From contig NZ_JACCPY010000005.1 of NCBI RefSeq assembly GCF_013426975.1, positions 171,399-235,398 on the forward strand: DNA of 64,000 nt, given 5' to 3'. How positions within the stretch are numbered: the stretch's first letter is position 1; each line of letters opens with the position of its first letter. The notes beneath the pieces were generated by a model. It saw only the letters and a list, made by a program, of their open reading frames with translations, was not told where the DNA came from and ran no database searches. Origin of the DNA: Sphaerotilus sulfidivorans. Lineage in GTDB: Bacteria; Pseudomonadota; Gammaproteobacteria; Burkholderiales; Burkholderiaceae_C. The position numbers and the translations under genes were made by a program. Of the stretch, positions 26,771 to 36,990 are shown in pieces.

Positions 26771-26783
26771 AGGGAGTCACCTC

Positions 26784-27830
26784 ATGGAATTCTTCCGCCT
26801 GCGCCGCGACATCCCGTTCATGCGGCATGCGCTGGTGTTCAACATCATCTCCTTCGCCACGTTCGCGCTGGCGGTGTTCTTCCTGCTGACCCGCGGGCTG
26901 CACCTGTCGATCGAGTTCACCGGCGGCACGGTCATCGAGACCGAGTACGCCCAGAGCGCCGACATCGCCAAGGTCCGCACCACCGTCGAGGCGATGAACT
27001 TCGGCGAAGTGCAGGTGCAGAAGTTCGGCACCTCGCGCGATGTGCTGATCCGCCTGCCGCTGCGCGAGGGCGTCAAGCAGAACGAGGTGGTCGGCCGCGT
27101 CTTCGCCCAGCTGTGCGCCGCCGAGGGCGGCCTGGTCAAGCCGGTGCAGATCACCACCGACAAGGGCGAGAGCATCAGCCGCCAGGTCTGCGAGGCCGGC
27201 AGCAACGGCAGCATCACCGAGCCGCTCAAGCTCACCCGCAGCGAGTTCGTCGGCCCGCAGGTCGGCAAGGAGCTGGCCGAGGACGGCCTGAAGGCGCTGG
27301 CCTTCGTGGTCGTCGGCATCATGATCTACTTGGCGATCCGCTTCGAGTGGAAGTTCGCGGTGGCCGCGATCATCGCCAACCTGCATGACGTGATCATCAT
27401 CCTGGGCTTCTTCGCCTTCTTCCAGTGGGAGTTCTCGCTGGCGGTGCTGGCGGCGGTGCTGGCGGTGCTGGGCTACTCGGTCAACGAGTCGGTGGTGATC
27501 TTCGACCGGATCCGCGAGGCCTTCCGCAAGTTCCGCAAGATGAGCACGCCCGAGGTCATCGACCACGCGATCACCAGCACGATGAGCCGCACCATCATCA
27601 CGCACGGCTCGACGCAGATGATGGTGCTGTCGATGCTGCTGTTCGGCGGCCCGACGCTGCACTACTTCGCGGTGGCGCTGACGATCGGCATCTGCTTCGG
27701 CATCTATTCGTCGGTGTTCGTCGCGGCGGCCATCGCGATGTGGCTGGGTGTCCGGCGCGAGGATCTGGTCAGCGCAGGCGCCAAGAAGGACCAGGATCCG
27801 AACGATCCGAACGCCGGCGCGGTCGTGTGA
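26784..27830 (+). CDS. secF: Protein translocase subunit SecF
   Basis: Partner of SecD in the translocase motor. A 348-residue protein: first helix (HALVFNIISFATFALAVFFLL), periplasmic loop starting LHLSIEFTGGTVIE, then the C-terminal membrane block LAEDGLKALAFVVVGIMIYLAIRFEWKF, the LGYSVNESVVIFDRIRE motif and the last helices. It has an extended C-terminal tail (KKDQDPNDPNAGAVV). It is the last gene of the yajC-secD-secF operon. Confidence 0.98.
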   Translation: MEFFRLRRDIPFMRHALVFNIISFATFALAVFFLLTRGLHLSIEFTGGTVIETEYAQSADIAKVRTTVEAMNFGEVQVQKFGTSRDVLIRLPLREGVKQNEVVGRVFAQLCAAEGGLVKPVQITTDKGESISRQVCEAGSNGSITEPLKLTRSEFVGPQVGKELAEDGLKALAFVVVGIMIYLAIRFEWKFAVAAIIANLHDVIIILGFFAFFQWEFSLAVLAAVLAVLGYSVNESVVIFDRIREAFRKFRKMSTPEVIDHAITSTMSRTIITHGSTQMMVLSMLLFGGPTLHYFAVALTIGICFGIYSSVFVAAAIAMWLGVRREDLVSAGAKKDQDPNDPNAGAVV

Positions 27831-27845
27831 GGCATCGGCCTGCTG

Positions 27846-27861
27846 GTGTAAAGTAGTACAC
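27846..27861. promoter_or_regulatory. Short dyad in promoter region of DUF1631 gene
   Basis: GTGTA (27846-27850) and TACAC (27857-27861) form a 5+5 dyad with a 6-base centre, inside the only AT-richer stretch between secF and the DUF1631 gene (50 bases upstream of its ATG). It could be an operator or part of a promoter. Evidence is symmetry and position only. Confidence 0.25.
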
Positions 27862-27910
27862 ACTATTTTTCCAGATTTCGACGGTCGATTCCTCCTCCCC
27901 CACCTCTCCC

Positions 27911-30601
27911 ATGGCTGCCGCAACCCCCTCCTCGCTGCTGGCCGCACAGGCGCGGCGACTCTACTGCGAGCAGCTCCAGCGGCTGATGCCCCGGGTGGCC
28001 GGCACGCTGACCGAGCGGGTGCGTGACCGCATCGCCGAGCAGGCCCGCACGCCGTCGGCACATCACGCGGTCTACCGCGATCTGCTGGTGGACCTGCCGC
28101 TGCAGTCCGGCCGCTGGGCCACCGCCTTCGGGCAGCAGCTCCAGCAGGCGGCAGCCGGTCGTCAGGTTGCTCCGCAGGGCGCGGGGCGCAATGCCACCCG
28201 CGCCGACGAGCTCGCGATCGTCGACGACGCCTCGGTCGACCAGGAGATCGTCGTCTCGCACATGGCGATGGCGCTGCTGGACAAGGCCAACTGGGAGTTC
28301 TCGGATCTGCGCTACCGGATGGCGGCGCTCGATCACCGCGACGAACTCGACGCGCTGGATGTGCTGCGCCCGCACGCGCTGGCCCGGGCGGTGTCGGAGA
28401 GCTGGTTCACCGCCGGCTTCAGTGCCGAGGCCTGGCGGGTCCTGCAGCCGATGCTGCACGAGGAGTTCGCGGCGCTCATCCATGAGGCCTATCACGAGGT
28501 CAATCGCTGGCTGATCGGGCAGGGCGTCTGTCCCGAGGTCAATCTGCGCCATTTCATTCGCCGCAGCAAGGACGACGGCCGCGTGTCGCGCGCGGGCGGC
28601 TTCTCGCCGGATCCGGCGGTGGGGGCTGCGCCCGCGGCGGCCCGGCCCGGGGGCCTGTCCCAGCCGCCTCAGGAGCGCTTTCCCTCTCCTGCCCATCTGA
28701 ACCGCAGCGAGAGTCGCCCCGATTCGTCGACGCCGTCCCGCTGGGCTTCGGGCGGCGGTCCTGGTGCTGGCTCAGGCGCTGGTGGCGGGGCTGGCGGCTC
28801 GGGCGCTGGAGGCGGGAGTGCAGGCGGCACGGGGGGCGGCGCGGGCGGGGCGAGTGGCTCGGCCTGGGGCGGTGGCGGCGGGTCGGGCGGCGCAGCCCGT
28901 GCTGGCCAGCCTGGCGGCACGGCGGCGCCAGACAGCCGCGATGCCCATCTCTACGCGCCGACGATGATGGCGGATGTGTCGCCGCCGTCTTCCGCCGGTG
29001 CGGCCACCGTGCCGGTGCCGCTGCGCGACGTGCATGACGAGACGCGCATGATGACGCACTCGCCGGGCCTGCTGCGCAGCATCGAGCAGGCCGAGGCGGT
29101 GCTGGGCCGGCTCAATCGCCTGGTCGCGCGACAGGTGCCCGACTTCTACAGCTCGACCATCGCGCATCCGCATGTTCAGCCCTCGCCCGGGCTGAGCGCC
29201 GCGATCAGCGATGCCGAGCAGGCGGTGCGTCGCCGCTTCGACGGCGGTGCCTCCGCGGCCGGTGCGGCTTCGGGCGTGCCGGTGCTGTCGCAGGCGGTCG
29301 CGGTGTCGACGCCGGGACTGCTGCAGGAACTGCAGAGCCGCAAGGTCGCGCTCAAGCAGGCCGCGACCACGCCGGTCGAGCGCGCCACCATCGAGATCGT
29401 CGCGCTGATGTTCCAGAGCCTGCTGACCGAGGAGCGCATTCCGGCCAGCGTGCGGGTGTGGTTCGCGCGGCTGCAGATGCCGGTGCTGCGGGTGGCGATC
29501 GCCGAGCCCGACTTCTTCGCCACCATCGACCATCCGGCGCGCAAGCTGATCGACCGCATGGGCGGCTGCGTGATGGGCTTCGAGGTGGGTGCGGCCGGTG
29601 TCAGCGAGCCGATGGAGCGCGAGATCAAGCGTGTCGTCCAGGTCGTCGAGGCCTATCCGGACACCGGCCGGCGGGTCTTCCAGACGGTGCTGACCGAGTT
29701 CGAGCGCTTCATCGAGGAGTATTTCAAGACCGAGCATGTCGCCGCGAGCAAGGGCGTGTCGCTGGCGCAGCAGATCGAGCAGCGCGAGACGATGGCGATC
29801 CAGTACACCATCGAGATGCGCAAGATGCTCGACAAGGTGCCGGTGCACGACAGCGTGCGCCAGTTCCTCTTCCATGTCTGGGCCGACGTGCTGGCGACCA
29901 CCGCGGTCAAGACCAGCGCCAGCAGCGAGCAGACCCGGGCGATGAGCAAGGTCGCCTCCGACCTGATCTGGCTGGCCAGCGCCAAGGTCTCGCGCGAGGA
30001 GCGGGCCGAGGCGATCCGCCGGCTGCCGCCGCTGCTCAAGCGGCTGCGCGAGGGCATGGGCTCGGCCGGCGTGCCGATGCCGCGGCAGGACGAGTATGTG
30101 CAGTCGCTCAACAATGCGCTGCAGGCGGCGTTCTCGGCGCGCACTGCCACCATTCCGACCGAGCGCCTCGACGAGCTGATGATGCAGCTCGAGGCGCTGG
30201 AGGATCTGCTGCCCGAGGCCGGCGACATCGAGATCGACGAGTCGATGGTGCGCGATCTCTCGGGCCACGAGACCCAGGATCTGGAGGTGGTCGCCGAGGG
30301 CGGCTCGATGCCGACGCCGGCGATGGTGGCCTGGGTGGCTGACCTGACGGTCGGCAACTGGTTCCGGCTCGACTACCGCGACCGCATCGAGCCGGTGCAG
30401 CTGGCCTGGCAGGGCAGTCGCAAGCAGTTCAGCCTGTTCGTGTCGGTGCAGGGGCGCGGCATCATGTTCCAGAAGCACCGCCTGGCCTCCTTCCTGCAGG
30501 CCGGCCTGCTGGTGCCCTTCGAGGAGGAGTCGCTGACGGTGCGCGCCACCCGCAACGCGCTGGCCAAGCTCGACGCCGATCCGGCGCGGCTGCTGCACTG
30601 A
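27911..30601 (+). CDS. DUF1631 domain-containing protein
   Basis: An 896-residue protein. The N-terminal ~210 residues (LLAAQARRLYCEQLQRLMPRV) and the long C-terminal part from about residue 370 (ADLTVGNWFRLDYRDR near the end) fit DUF1631, a family found mainly in Burkholderiales and Pseudomonadales with no known activity. A stretch from about residue 279 to 339 is almost purely Gly/Ser/Ala and forms a long flexible linker. The C-terminus (VQGRGIMFQKHRLASFLQAG) resembles a PilZ-like barrel often seen at the end of these proteins, which would suggest cyclic-di-GMP sensing, but the motif is not clear. It is convergent with smg. Confidence 0.85.
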   Translation: MAAATPSSLLAAQARRLYCEQLQRLMPRVAGTLTERVRDRIAEQARTPSAHHAVYRDLLVDLPLQSGRWATAFGQQLQQAAAGRQVAPQGAGRNATRADELAIVDDASVDQEIVVSHMAMALLDKANWEFSDLRYRMAALDHRDELDALDVLRPHALARAVSESWFTAGFSAEAWRVLQPMLHEEFAALIHEAYHEVNRWLIGQGVCPEVNLRHFIRRSKDDGRVSRAGGFSPDPAVGAAPAAARPGGLSQPPQERFPSPAHLNRSESRPDSSTPSRWASGGGPGAGSGAGGGAGGSGAGGGSAGGTGGGAGGASGSAWGGGGGSGGAARAGQPGGTAAPDSRDAHLYAPTMMADVSPPSSAGAATVPVPLRDVHDETRMMTHSPGLLRSIEQAEAVLGRLNRLVARQVPDFYSSTIAHPHVQPSPGLSAAISDAEQAVRRRFDGGASAAGAASGVPVLSQAVAVSTPGLLQELQSRKVALKQAATTPVERATIEIVALMFQSLLTEERIPASVRVWFARLQMPVLRVAIAEPDFFATIDHPARKLIDRMGGCVMGFEVGAAGVSEPMEREIKRVVQVVEAYPDTGRRVFQTVLTEFERFIEEYFKTEHVAASKGVSLAQQIEQRETMAIQYTIEMRKMLDKVPVHDSVRQFLFHVWADVLATTAVKTSASSEQTRAMSKVASDLIWLASAKVSREERAEAIRRLPPLLKRLREGMGSAGVPMPRQDEYVQSLNNALQAAFSARTATIPTERLDELMMQLEALEDLLPEAGDIEIDESMVRDLSGHETQDLEVVAEGGSMPTPAMVAWVADLTVGNWFRLDYRDRIEPVQLAWQGSRKQFSLFVSVQGRGIMFQKHRLASFLQAGLLVPFEEESLTVRATRNALAKLDADPARLLH

Positions 30602-30631
30602 GGCGCTGCGGTCACGCCCGGCCTGGGCTTG

Positions 30632-31084
30632 TCAGTGGATGAGGCGGTCGGCGTCGTCGACGAAGAGCTCGTCGAGGATCAGCGCGTCGGGCTCCTCGCC
30701 CATGCTCCAGAAGACCATCAGCACGATGATCTTCAGGTCCTCGAGCGCCAGCGATCCGCCCGGTGCGGCCATCGCCCGGTCGACCGCGATCTCGCGCATG
30801 TGCGCCGGCAGCACGCCGGCCGATTCCAGGAAGCTCAGGAAGGCGATCGAGGCGGTGCCGAGCCGGTCCTGCTCCGAGGCGGTGTAGATGCGCATCGACA
30901 GCGCGCTCTGCATCTGCGCCTGGGTCTCGGCCACGCTGGTCAGGCCGTCGAGCCAGCTCAGCGCCTCCTCGATCTCGTCGCTCTCGAAGCCGACCGAGGT
31001 CAGCTTGCGCGACAGCTGGTCATGCTCCGGACAGGAGTCCGGGCGCCAGTAGTTTTCGTAGAGGTAGACGAGCACGTCGAACAT
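30632..31084 (-). CDS. smg: Smg family protein (DUF494)
   Basis: A 150-residue protein matching Smg: MFDVLVYLYENYW at the start, then LTSVGFESDEIEEALSWLDGL and VMVFWSMGEEPDALILDELF at the end. Function is unknown; it is conserved next to dprA in many proteobacteria. It is the last gene of the LysM-dprA-smg run on the minus strand, 66 bases after dprA. Confidence 0.94.
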   Translation of the reverse strand: MFDVLVYLYENYWRPDSCPEHDQLSRKLTSVGFESDEIEEALSWLDGLTSVAETQAQMQSALSMRIYTASEQDRLGTASIAFLSFLESAGVLPAHMREIAVDRAMAAPGGSLALEDLKIIVLMVFWSMGEEPDALILDELFVDDADRLIH

Positions 31085-31150
31085 GGATTCACTATACCCG
31101 AGGGCATGGTGACCCGGAGAACCCGTGCCGGCCGGCCCCCGTGAGCGGGG

Positions 31151-32311
31151 TCACGCACGATTCTGGCGTTGAAAGATCTGTCCGGGCAGCCGGACGATCT
31201 GCTCCAGCATTTCCAGCTCGAGCAGCCGGGCCTGCAGCTGCGGCGTGGCCCAGCCGGTGCGCGCCTGCAGCGCGTCCAGCGTGGCCGGACTCCAGCCCAG
31301 GGCCTGGAGGATCGGGTCGGAGACGTCGTCCTGCACATCGGGCGCAGTGGCCGCTGCCGCAGCCGTCCTCGGCATCTCGTCGGTGGCGGACGAGGAGGGG
31401 GCGGGCACCCGGCGCAGCGGCCGCAGGTCCTCCAGGATGTCCTCGACCGACTCGACCAGCCGCGCGCCATCGCGGATCAGCCGGTGGCAGCCGCGCGACT
31501 GCGGGCTGCGGATCGGGCCCGGGATCGCGAACACCTCGCGGTTGCTCTCCAGCGCCAGCCGCGCGGTGATCAGCGAGCCCGACTGCAGCGCGGCCTCCAC
31601 CACCAGCGTGCCCAGCGACAGCCCGGCGATCAGCCGGTTGCGCTGAGGGAAATGCGGTGCCAGCGGTCCGGTGCCGAGCGCATGCTCGCTGACGATCAGG
31701 CCGCCTGCAGCGACGATGCGAGCGGCCAGCGCCTCATGCTGGCGCGGATAGCAGCGGTCGATGCCGGTGCCGATGACCGCCACCGTCGGCGCGCCGGCAT
31801 CCAGCGCGCCCAGATGGGCGGCCGCGTCGATGCCCTGCGCCAGTCCGGAGACGATGCCCAGGCCGTCGCGACCCAGTCCGGCGGCGAACTCGCGCGCCAG
31901 CGCGGCGCCGCTGGCGGTCGGATGACGGCTGCCGACCAGCGCGATCAGATCGCGGTCGTTCAGGCGCTGCGGTGCGCCGTGCAGGTGCAGCAGCAGCGGC
32001 GAGTCGGGCATGTGCATCCAGCCCGGCGGGTAGCCCTCGTCGCCGAGGATCAGCAGATGGTGGTCGGGATGCGCGAGCCAGTCCAGCGTGGCGTCGACCA
32101 GCGCATCCAGTCCGTCGGGCGGCGAGCGCAGCGCCTGCACCAGCGCCTCGCCGACGATCTGGCGCTGTGCCACCGACGAGGCGGCGAACACGCCCTCGGG
32201 CGAGCCGAAGGCCGCGAGCAGCTGGCGCGCGCGCTGGCGGCCGCAGCCCGGCGTCTGCAGCAGCCGCAGCCAGGCGGCGATCTCGTCGGGCGCGTGTCCG
32301 GCCAGCGGCAT
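31151..32311 (-). CDS. dprA: DNA-processing protein DprA
   Basis: Loads RecA onto incoming single-stranded DNA during natural transformation. A 386-residue protein from the ATG at 32309-32311. An N-terminal helical (SAM-like) domain (WLRLLQTPGCGRQRARQLLAAFG) precedes the Rossmann domain with ALVGSRHPTASG, VSGLAQGIDAAAH, VIGTGIDRCYPRQH, SEHALGTGPLAPHFPQRNRLIAGLS and EVFAIPGPI. A winged-helix C-terminal domain follows (PILQALGWSPATLDALQARTG). A 398-residue in-frame upstream extension is antisense to the LysM gene and rejected. It follows the LysM gene by 20 bases. Confidence 0.95.
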   Translation of the reverse strand: MPLAGHAPDEIAAWLRLLQTPGCGRQRARQLLAAFGSPEGVFAASSVAQRQIVGEALVQALRSPPDGLDALVDATLDWLAHPDHHLLILGDEGYPPGWMHMPDSPLLLHLHGAPQRLNDRDLIALVGSRHPTASGAALAREFAAGLGRDGLGIVSGLAQGIDAAAHLGALDAGAPTVAVIGTGIDRCYPRQHEALAARIVAAGGLIVSEHALGTGPLAPHFPQRNRLIAGLSLGTLVVEAALQSGSLITARLALESNREVFAIPGPIRSPQSRGCHRLIRDGARLVESVEDILEDLRPLRRVPAPSSSATDEMPRTAAAAATAPDVQDDVSDPILQALGWSPATLDALQARTGWATPQLQARLLELEMLEQIVRLPGQIFQRQNRA

Positions 32312-32331
32312 CGTCGCGCTCCCGGCCCGGC

Positions 32332-33513
32332 TCAGGGCTGGGTGAAGCGGTCGCCGGGGCGCACCGCGGTCTGTGCGTCGAGGATCAGCGCGTAGGCCAC
32401 CCGCTCGAAGACGCGGAACACGAACAGGTGTCCGTGCGTCTCGTCGGGCAGCTGCAGCGCGGCCCGCTGCGGGTCGGTGCGATCGGCGATGCGCTCGCCG
32501 GCGCGCTGGATCGCCAGCACATGGCCGCGCTCGATGCCGTCGACCCGGCCGCGGTTCAGCGCGACGATCTGGTTCTGGCCGGCCGACATGCCGTCGCCGT
32601 AGATCGAGACGATGCGTCCGGCGATCGGCGCCGAGGGCGCATGCGGGACGAAGTTGGTGGTGTCGCGGGTCGGGGCCTGCGCCAGGCGGTCGCCGGCGCC
32701 GGCTTCCTGGCGCAGCGTCGTCAGCACCACCGTGCCGGGCACGATCTCCTGGGTCTTGCCATCGGCGCTCGGAGTCACGCTGCCCGGACGGACATATTCG
32801 GCCGAGCCGACGAAGGCCGCCTCGTAGCCGAGCAGCGCCCGGGTGTCGGGATCGAGCAGCGGCCGGGCCTGGCGGAAGACGCGCCAGTTGCGCAGCGGCG
32901 GCATCTCGCCGCGCACATAGGCGGTGTCGCCACGGCCGAGCAGCACCCGGCCCTCGCGGCCGGCGACGATGCGCGGCGCCTTGTCCAGCTCGTCGGCCTC
33001 GAGCACGATCGCGTCGTTCAGGAAGGGCTCGATCAGATGCAGCGAGATCGAGGCGAGCGGCCCGTTGTCGACATCGCCCGCGCGCACCCGCGGCGAGAGC
33101 TTCACGGTGCCCGAGCCGGCGCGGCCGAACTGCAGCCGCGCGCGGCCGCCCTCGCGCACCAGCACCAGCTCCTGGCCCGGATAGATCAGGTGCGGATTGC
33201 GGATCTGCTCGAGGTTCATGCCCCAGAGTTCCGGCCAGCGCCAGGGGCTGCGCAGGAAGAGCTTCGAGATGTCCCAGAGCGTGTCGCCGCGGCGCACGAC
33301 ATGGCTTTCGGGCGCGTTGGGCGCCAGCTCGGAAAGCGGCACGCCGGCCTCGGCGACCTGTCGGGCCGTGCTGCGCTGCGCGGCAGTGACCGGATAATCG
33401 GGGGCTGCGTGAGTCGCCTGGAGCGACAGGCCCAGCAGCGTCGCCGCCAGCAGCCTTGAGGGGCTGGCGAGGGCGCGCCGGGTTCGAGCGTGCTCGCCGT
33501 GGCACAGGATCAT
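32332..33513 (-). CDS. LysM peptidoglycan-binding domain protein
   Basis: A 393-residue exported protein. The ATG at 33511-33513 has a GGAG site. The signal peptide (RRALASPSRLLAATLLGLSLQATHA) is followed by a LysM domain: HVVRRGDTLWDISKLFLRSPWRWPELWGMN ... IRNPHLIYPGQELVLV. The remaining ~280 residues are a family-specific beta-rich region without known motif. Members next to dprA are conserved in Burkholderiales. It is divergent from def across 173 bases. Confidence 0.9.
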   Translation of the reverse strand: MILCHGEHARTRRALASPSRLLAATLLGLSLQATHAAPDYPVTAAQRSTARQVAEAGVPLSELAPNAPESHVVRRGDTLWDISKLFLRSPWRWPELWGMNLEQIRNPHLIYPGQELVLVREGGRARLQFGRAGSGTVKLSPRVRAGDVDNGPLASISLHLIEPFLNDAIVLEADELDKAPRIVAGREGRVLLGRGDTAYVRGEMPPLRNWRVFRQARPLLDPDTRALLGYEAAFVGSAEYVRPGSVTPSADGKTQEIVPGTVVLTTLRQEAGAGDRLAQAPTRDTTNFVPHAPSAPIAGRIVSIYGDGMSAGQNQIVALNRGRVDGIERGHVLAIQRAGERIADRTDPQRAALQLPDETHGHLFVFRVFERVAYALILDAQTAVRPGDRFTQP

Positions 33514-33686
33514 GGAGTTCTTCTCCGTGCGCCGACCCGGCAGGCCCGCGCGAAACACTTCATTCAGACTCGTCGATTCTGCCCCCGAAGCCCTGAGGCT
33601 GCAATGAAATCGGCTGTTTTGCCACTTCTGCCGCTTCGGGCCTGCCCTTCACTGTCGCGTCGCGACCGATCGTCATCGTCATCGCC

Positions 33687-34202
33687 ATGAGCCTGCTGAC
33701 CATTCTTCGCTATCCCGATCCCCGCCTGAACAAGGTCGCCAAGCCGGTGGCGGCCGTCGATGCGCGCATCCGCACGCTGATCGACGACATGTTCGAGACG
33801 ATGTACAAGTCGCGCGGCATCGGCCTGGCCGCGACCCAGGTCGATGTGCACGAGCGCCTGATCGTCATCGATGTCTCCGAAGACCGCACGGAGCAGCTGG
33901 TGCTGATCAACCCGGAGCTGATCGTGCGCAGCCCGGAGCGTGTGGTCGGCGACGAGGGCTGCCTGTCGGTGCCGACGATCTACGACAAGGTCGAGCGCCA
34001 TGAGCGCGTCACGGTGCGCGCGCTCGACCGCGAGGGCCGCTCCTTCGACCTCGAGGCCGATGGCCTGCTGGCGATCTGCATCCAGCACGAGATGGACCAC
34101 CTGATGGGCCGGGTCTTCGTCGAGTACCTCTCGCCGCTCAAGCGCAACCGCATCCGCACCAAGCTGCTCAAGCGCGGCCGCGACGACGAGGCGACGGAAT
34201 GA
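33687..34202 (+). CDS. def: Peptide deformylase
   Basis: Removes the N-formyl group from nascent proteins using an Fe2+/Zn2+ ion. The 171-residue protein shows all three motifs: GIGLAATQV (about 46-54), EGCLSVP (about 90-96) and QHEMDHLMG (about 132-140), whose Cys and two His hold the metal. It overlaps fmt by ATGA at 34199-34202, forming the usual def-fmt operon. Confidence 0.98.
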   Translation: MSLLTILRYPDPRLNKVAKPVAAVDARIRTLIDDMFETMYKSRGIGLAATQVDVHERLIVIDVSEDRTEQLVLINPELIVRSPERVVGDEGCLSVPTIYDKVERHERVTVRALDREGRSFDLEADGLLAICIQHEMDHLMGRVFVEYLSPLKRNRIRTKLLKRGRDDEATE

Positions 34203-35176
34203 GTGCGACGCCTGCCGCTGTCGCGCCGCTGCGCGTCGGCTTTGCCGGCACGCCGGAGTTCGCCCGCGAGGCGCTGGCGGCGATGCTGGCCGCCGGCATC
34301 TCGGTGCCGCTGGTGCTGACCCAGCCCGACCGCCCGGCCGGGCGCGGCATGAAGCTGCAGCCCTCGCCGGTCAAGCAGCTCGCGCTGGAGCACGGCATCG
34401 CGGTGGCGCAGCCGACCAGCCTGAAGCTCGACGGCCGCTTCCCCGACGAGGCGGCGGCCGCGCGCGAGGCGCTGCTGGCCGCGCGTCTGGATGTGCTGGT
34501 GGTCGCCGCCTACGGCCTGATCCTGCCGCGCTGGGTGCTGGCGCTGCCGCGCCTGGGCTGCCTGAACATTCACGGCTCGATCCTGCCGCGCTGGCGCGGT
34601 GCCGCGCCGATCCACCGCGCGATCGAGGCCGGCGACGCCGAGACCGGCATCACCATCATGCAGATGGACGAAGGGCTGGACACCGGCGACATGCTCTCGG
34701 TCGCGCGCGAGCCGATCGGCCCGGACGACACCACCGCGCTGCTGCATGACCGGCTGGCGCTGCTGGGCGGGCGCATGATCGTCGCGGCGCTGGCCGATGC
34801 GGCGGCCGGGCGCCTGCAGCCGGTGCCGCAGCCGCTGGAGGGCGTGAACTACGCGCACAAGATCGACAAGAAGGAGGCGGCGATCGACTGGACGCTGCCG
34901 GCGGCGGTGATCGCGCGGCGGGTGCGCGCCTTCGATCCCTTTCCCGGCGCGAGCTTCGTGCGCGGCGCCGAGACGATCAAGGTCTGGCAGGCCCGGCCGA
35001 CGCCAGGGCAGGGCGCGCCCGGCGAGGTGCTGCCCGGCGATGCCGGCCTGCTGCGGGTGGCCTGCGGCGAGGGCGCGCTGGAGATCGAGCGGGTGCAGCG
35101 CCCGGGCGGGCGGCGCCAGCCGGTGCGCGAATGGCTGGCCGGCTGTGACATCCGCCCTGGCGAGCGGCTGGGCTGA
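34199..35176 (+). CDS. fmt: Methionyl-tRNA formyltransferase
   Basis: Formylates initiator Met-tRNA. A 325-residue protein: [16 protein letters not shown], then [58 protein letters not shown] (catalytic Asn/His and the SLLP-like loop) and [19 protein letters not shown]. The C-terminal OB-like domain begins near [12 protein letters not shown]. Start overlaps the def stop (ATGA), so translation is coupled. Confidence 0.98.
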   Translation: MSATPAAVAPLRVGFAGTPEFAREALAAMLAAGISVPLVLTQPDRPAGRGMKLQPSPVKQLALEHGIAVAQPTSLKLDGRFPDEAAAAREALLAARLDVLVVAAYGLILPRWVLALPRLGCLNIHGSILPRWRGAAPIHRAIEAGDAETGITIMQMDEGLDTGDMLSVAREPIGPDDTTALLHDRLALLGGRMIVAALADAAAGRLQPVPQPLEGVNYAHKIDKKEAAIDWTLPAAVIARRVRAFDPFPGASFVRGAETIKVWQARPTPGQGAPGEVLPGDAGLLRVACGEGALEIERVQRPGGRRQPVREWLAGCDIRPGERLG

Positions 35177-35267
35177 AACGGGGCACCTCGCCCGGACTGC
35201 TCAAGTCGCTCCGGGCGACAGACGATAAGCGAGGCAGCCCCCGCCCTCCGCTTGCCCTTCCCCCGCC

Positions 35268-35660
35268 ATGAGACTGCCGAGACTTTCCGTCATCGCCCTG
35301 CTCGCCGCGCTGCCCCTGCTGGCCAGCTGCGACCTGCTCGGCATCGAGTCCGGCGAAGCCGTCGCCGCCCGCAACGAGGCCGAGGGCAAGGCCATCGGCA
35401 GCGCCTGCCGCCACGCGATGCGTGCGATCGAGGACTGCTACACCCTCAATCCGAAGGCGGTCAAGGCCTCCGTCTACACCGGCTGGCGCGAGATGGATGA
35501 GTACATGCGCGAGAACAAGCTCGAGGGCATCGCGCCGGTCGTGCCGCGCCCGGTCGAGCCGTCGAAGAAGAAGAAGCCCAAGCCGGCCGAGGACGAGGAA
35601 ATCATCGACGAGCCCAAGGCCAAGGCCGACGACAAGGCCCACGGCAAGTCGACGCACTGA
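35268..35660 (+). CDS. Small lipoprotein with charged tail
   Basis: A 130-residue protein. The signal segment LSVIALLAALPLLASC has lipobox LASC, so it is predicted to be lipid-anchored. The core (EAEGKAIGSACRHAMRAIEDCYTLNPKA, then VYTGWREMDEYMREN) contains two Cys and resembles short helical lipoproteins. The last 40 residues are Lys/Glu/Asp/Pro-rich (EPSKKKKPKPAEDEEII) and probably disordered. No family is recognised. Confidence 0.75.
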   Translation: MRLPRLSVIALLAALPLLASCDLLGIESGEAVAARNEAEGKAIGSACRHAMRAIEDCYTLNPKAVKASVYTGWREMDEYMRENKLEGIAPVVPRPVEPSKKKKPKPAEDEEIIDEPKAKADDKAHGKSTH

Positions 35661-35768
35661 TCGATCCGCCGCACCCGGTCGACGCACCGGCCGCCATCGC
35701 GGCGCAATCCCTGAGGTCCGCGTGCCGGACCTGATCCGCAGGACCGCTCCCGATGTGACAATCGAGGG

Positions 35769-36551
35769 ATGTCTTCCCCCGGCTCTCCTGCGGCCGCACT
35801 GAAGCGGCATGTGCAGTCCCTCTGTCGCCATCCGGAATTCCGGCGTGGCCTGCGGGACATGGCGCCGATGGTGCCGGGTCTGGCCGCCTGGGGCCTGGTC
35901 ACCGGCGTGGCCATGGTGCGCAGCGGGCTCGATCCCTGGCTGGCGCTGCTGATGTCGCTGACCGTCTATGCCGGCTCGTCGCAGCTGGCCTCGCTGCCGC
36001 TGATCGCCGCCGGTGCGCCGATCTGGGTGGTGCTGCTGACCGGCTTCGTCGTCAATCTGCGCTTCGTCATCTACAGCGCGCAGTGGCGCTTCTATTTCGG
36101 CCACCTGCCGCGCTGGCAGCGCATGTCGCTGGGCTATCTGGGTGCGGATGTCAGCTACGCGATGTTCATGCGCCGCTGGCCCGAGCCCGAGCCGCAGTCG
36201 GGCCAGATCGCGTATTTTCTTGGCGGGGCACTGCTGCTGTGGCTGGGCTGGCAGATTCCGTCGATCCTGGGCATCGTGCTGGCCGATGGCGTGCCGGCGC
36301 AGTGGGGCCTGGGATTCGCCGGCACGCTGGCGCTGATCGGTCTGACCTGTTCGCTGCTGGTCGACCGCGCGACCTGGGTCTGCGCGGGCGTGGCGGCCGC
36401 CGCCGCGGTGGCGGCCTTCGCGCTGCCCTACAAGCTCAACATCGTCGTCGCGGTGGCCGCAGCGGTGGCCGCCGGCCTGATGATGGAGATGCCCGGCGGC
36501 GGGGGCGGGCGCCCGATCGGCGCGGTGCAGCCCGCCCGGCGTCCTTCCTGA
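35769..36551 (+). CDS. azlC: AzlC family branched-chain amino acid exporter, large subunit
   Basis: A 260-residue membrane protein with at least seven helices. The AzlC motif [17 protein letters not shown], then [16 protein letters not shown] and [13 protein letters not shown], are all typical of the family. With the small partner AzlD it forms a two-protein exporter for branched-chain amino acids, as in Bacillus azlCD and E. coli ygaZH. AzlD follows 29 bases downstream. The actual substrate is not readable. Confidence 0.9.
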   Translation: MSSPGSPAAALKRHVQSLCRHPEFRRGLRDMAPMVPGLAAWGLVTGVAMVRSGLDPWLALLMSLTVYAGSSQLASLPLIAAGAPIWVVLLTGFVVNLRFVIYSAQWRFYFGHLPRWQRMSLGYLGADVSYAMFMRRWPEPEPQSGQIAYFLGGALLLWLGWQIPSILGIVLADGVPAQWGLGFAGTLALIGLTCSLLVDRATWVCAGVAAAAAVAAFALPYKLNIVVAVAAAVAAGLMMEMPGGGGGRPIGAVQPARRPS

Positions 36552-36580
36552 CCGATCCGTCCGCGGAGCACGAACGCACG

Positions 36581-36910
36581 ATGTCCAGCCTCGAAGCCTT
36601 CTTCACCATTCTCGGCCTGGCGCTGGTCACCGTGCTGACCCGCGGCTTCCTGATGCTGCCCGAGCGCGAGCTGCCGATGCCGCCGTGGGCGCGGCGCGCG
36701 CTGAAGTACGCACCGCTGGCCGCGCTGGTGGCGATCATCGCGCCCGAGGTGCTGATGAAGAACGGCGCGCTGATCGCCACGCCGCTCGACGCCCGGCTGA
36801 TCGGCGCGGCGGTGGCGGTGGCCTGGTTCTTCTTCCGCCGCGGCATTCTCGGCACCATCGTCGTCGGCATGGCGGTCTTCCTGCCGCTGCGCATCGGGCT
36901 GGGCTGGTAG
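36581..36910 (+). CDS. azlD: AzlD family transporter subunit
   Basis: A 109-residue protein with four membrane helices: [53 protein letters not shown] and [21 protein letters not shown]. It matches the small subunit AzlD, encoded immediately after AzlC. The ATG at 36581 gives a family-sized product; the upstream frame extension runs antisense into azlC and is not coding. Confidence 0.9.
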   Translation: MSSLEAFFTILGLALVTVLTRGFLMLPERELPMPPWARRALKYAPLAALVAIIAPEVLMKNGALIATPLDARLIGAAVAVAWFFFRRGILGTIVVGMAVFLPLRIGLGW

Positions 36911-36990
36911 CCCGGACCGCGCCCGCCCCGCCCGCCCCGGCTTGTCCTCTTCCTTTCCCTGTTTCATCAACTCCGCAACAGCGACCCACC

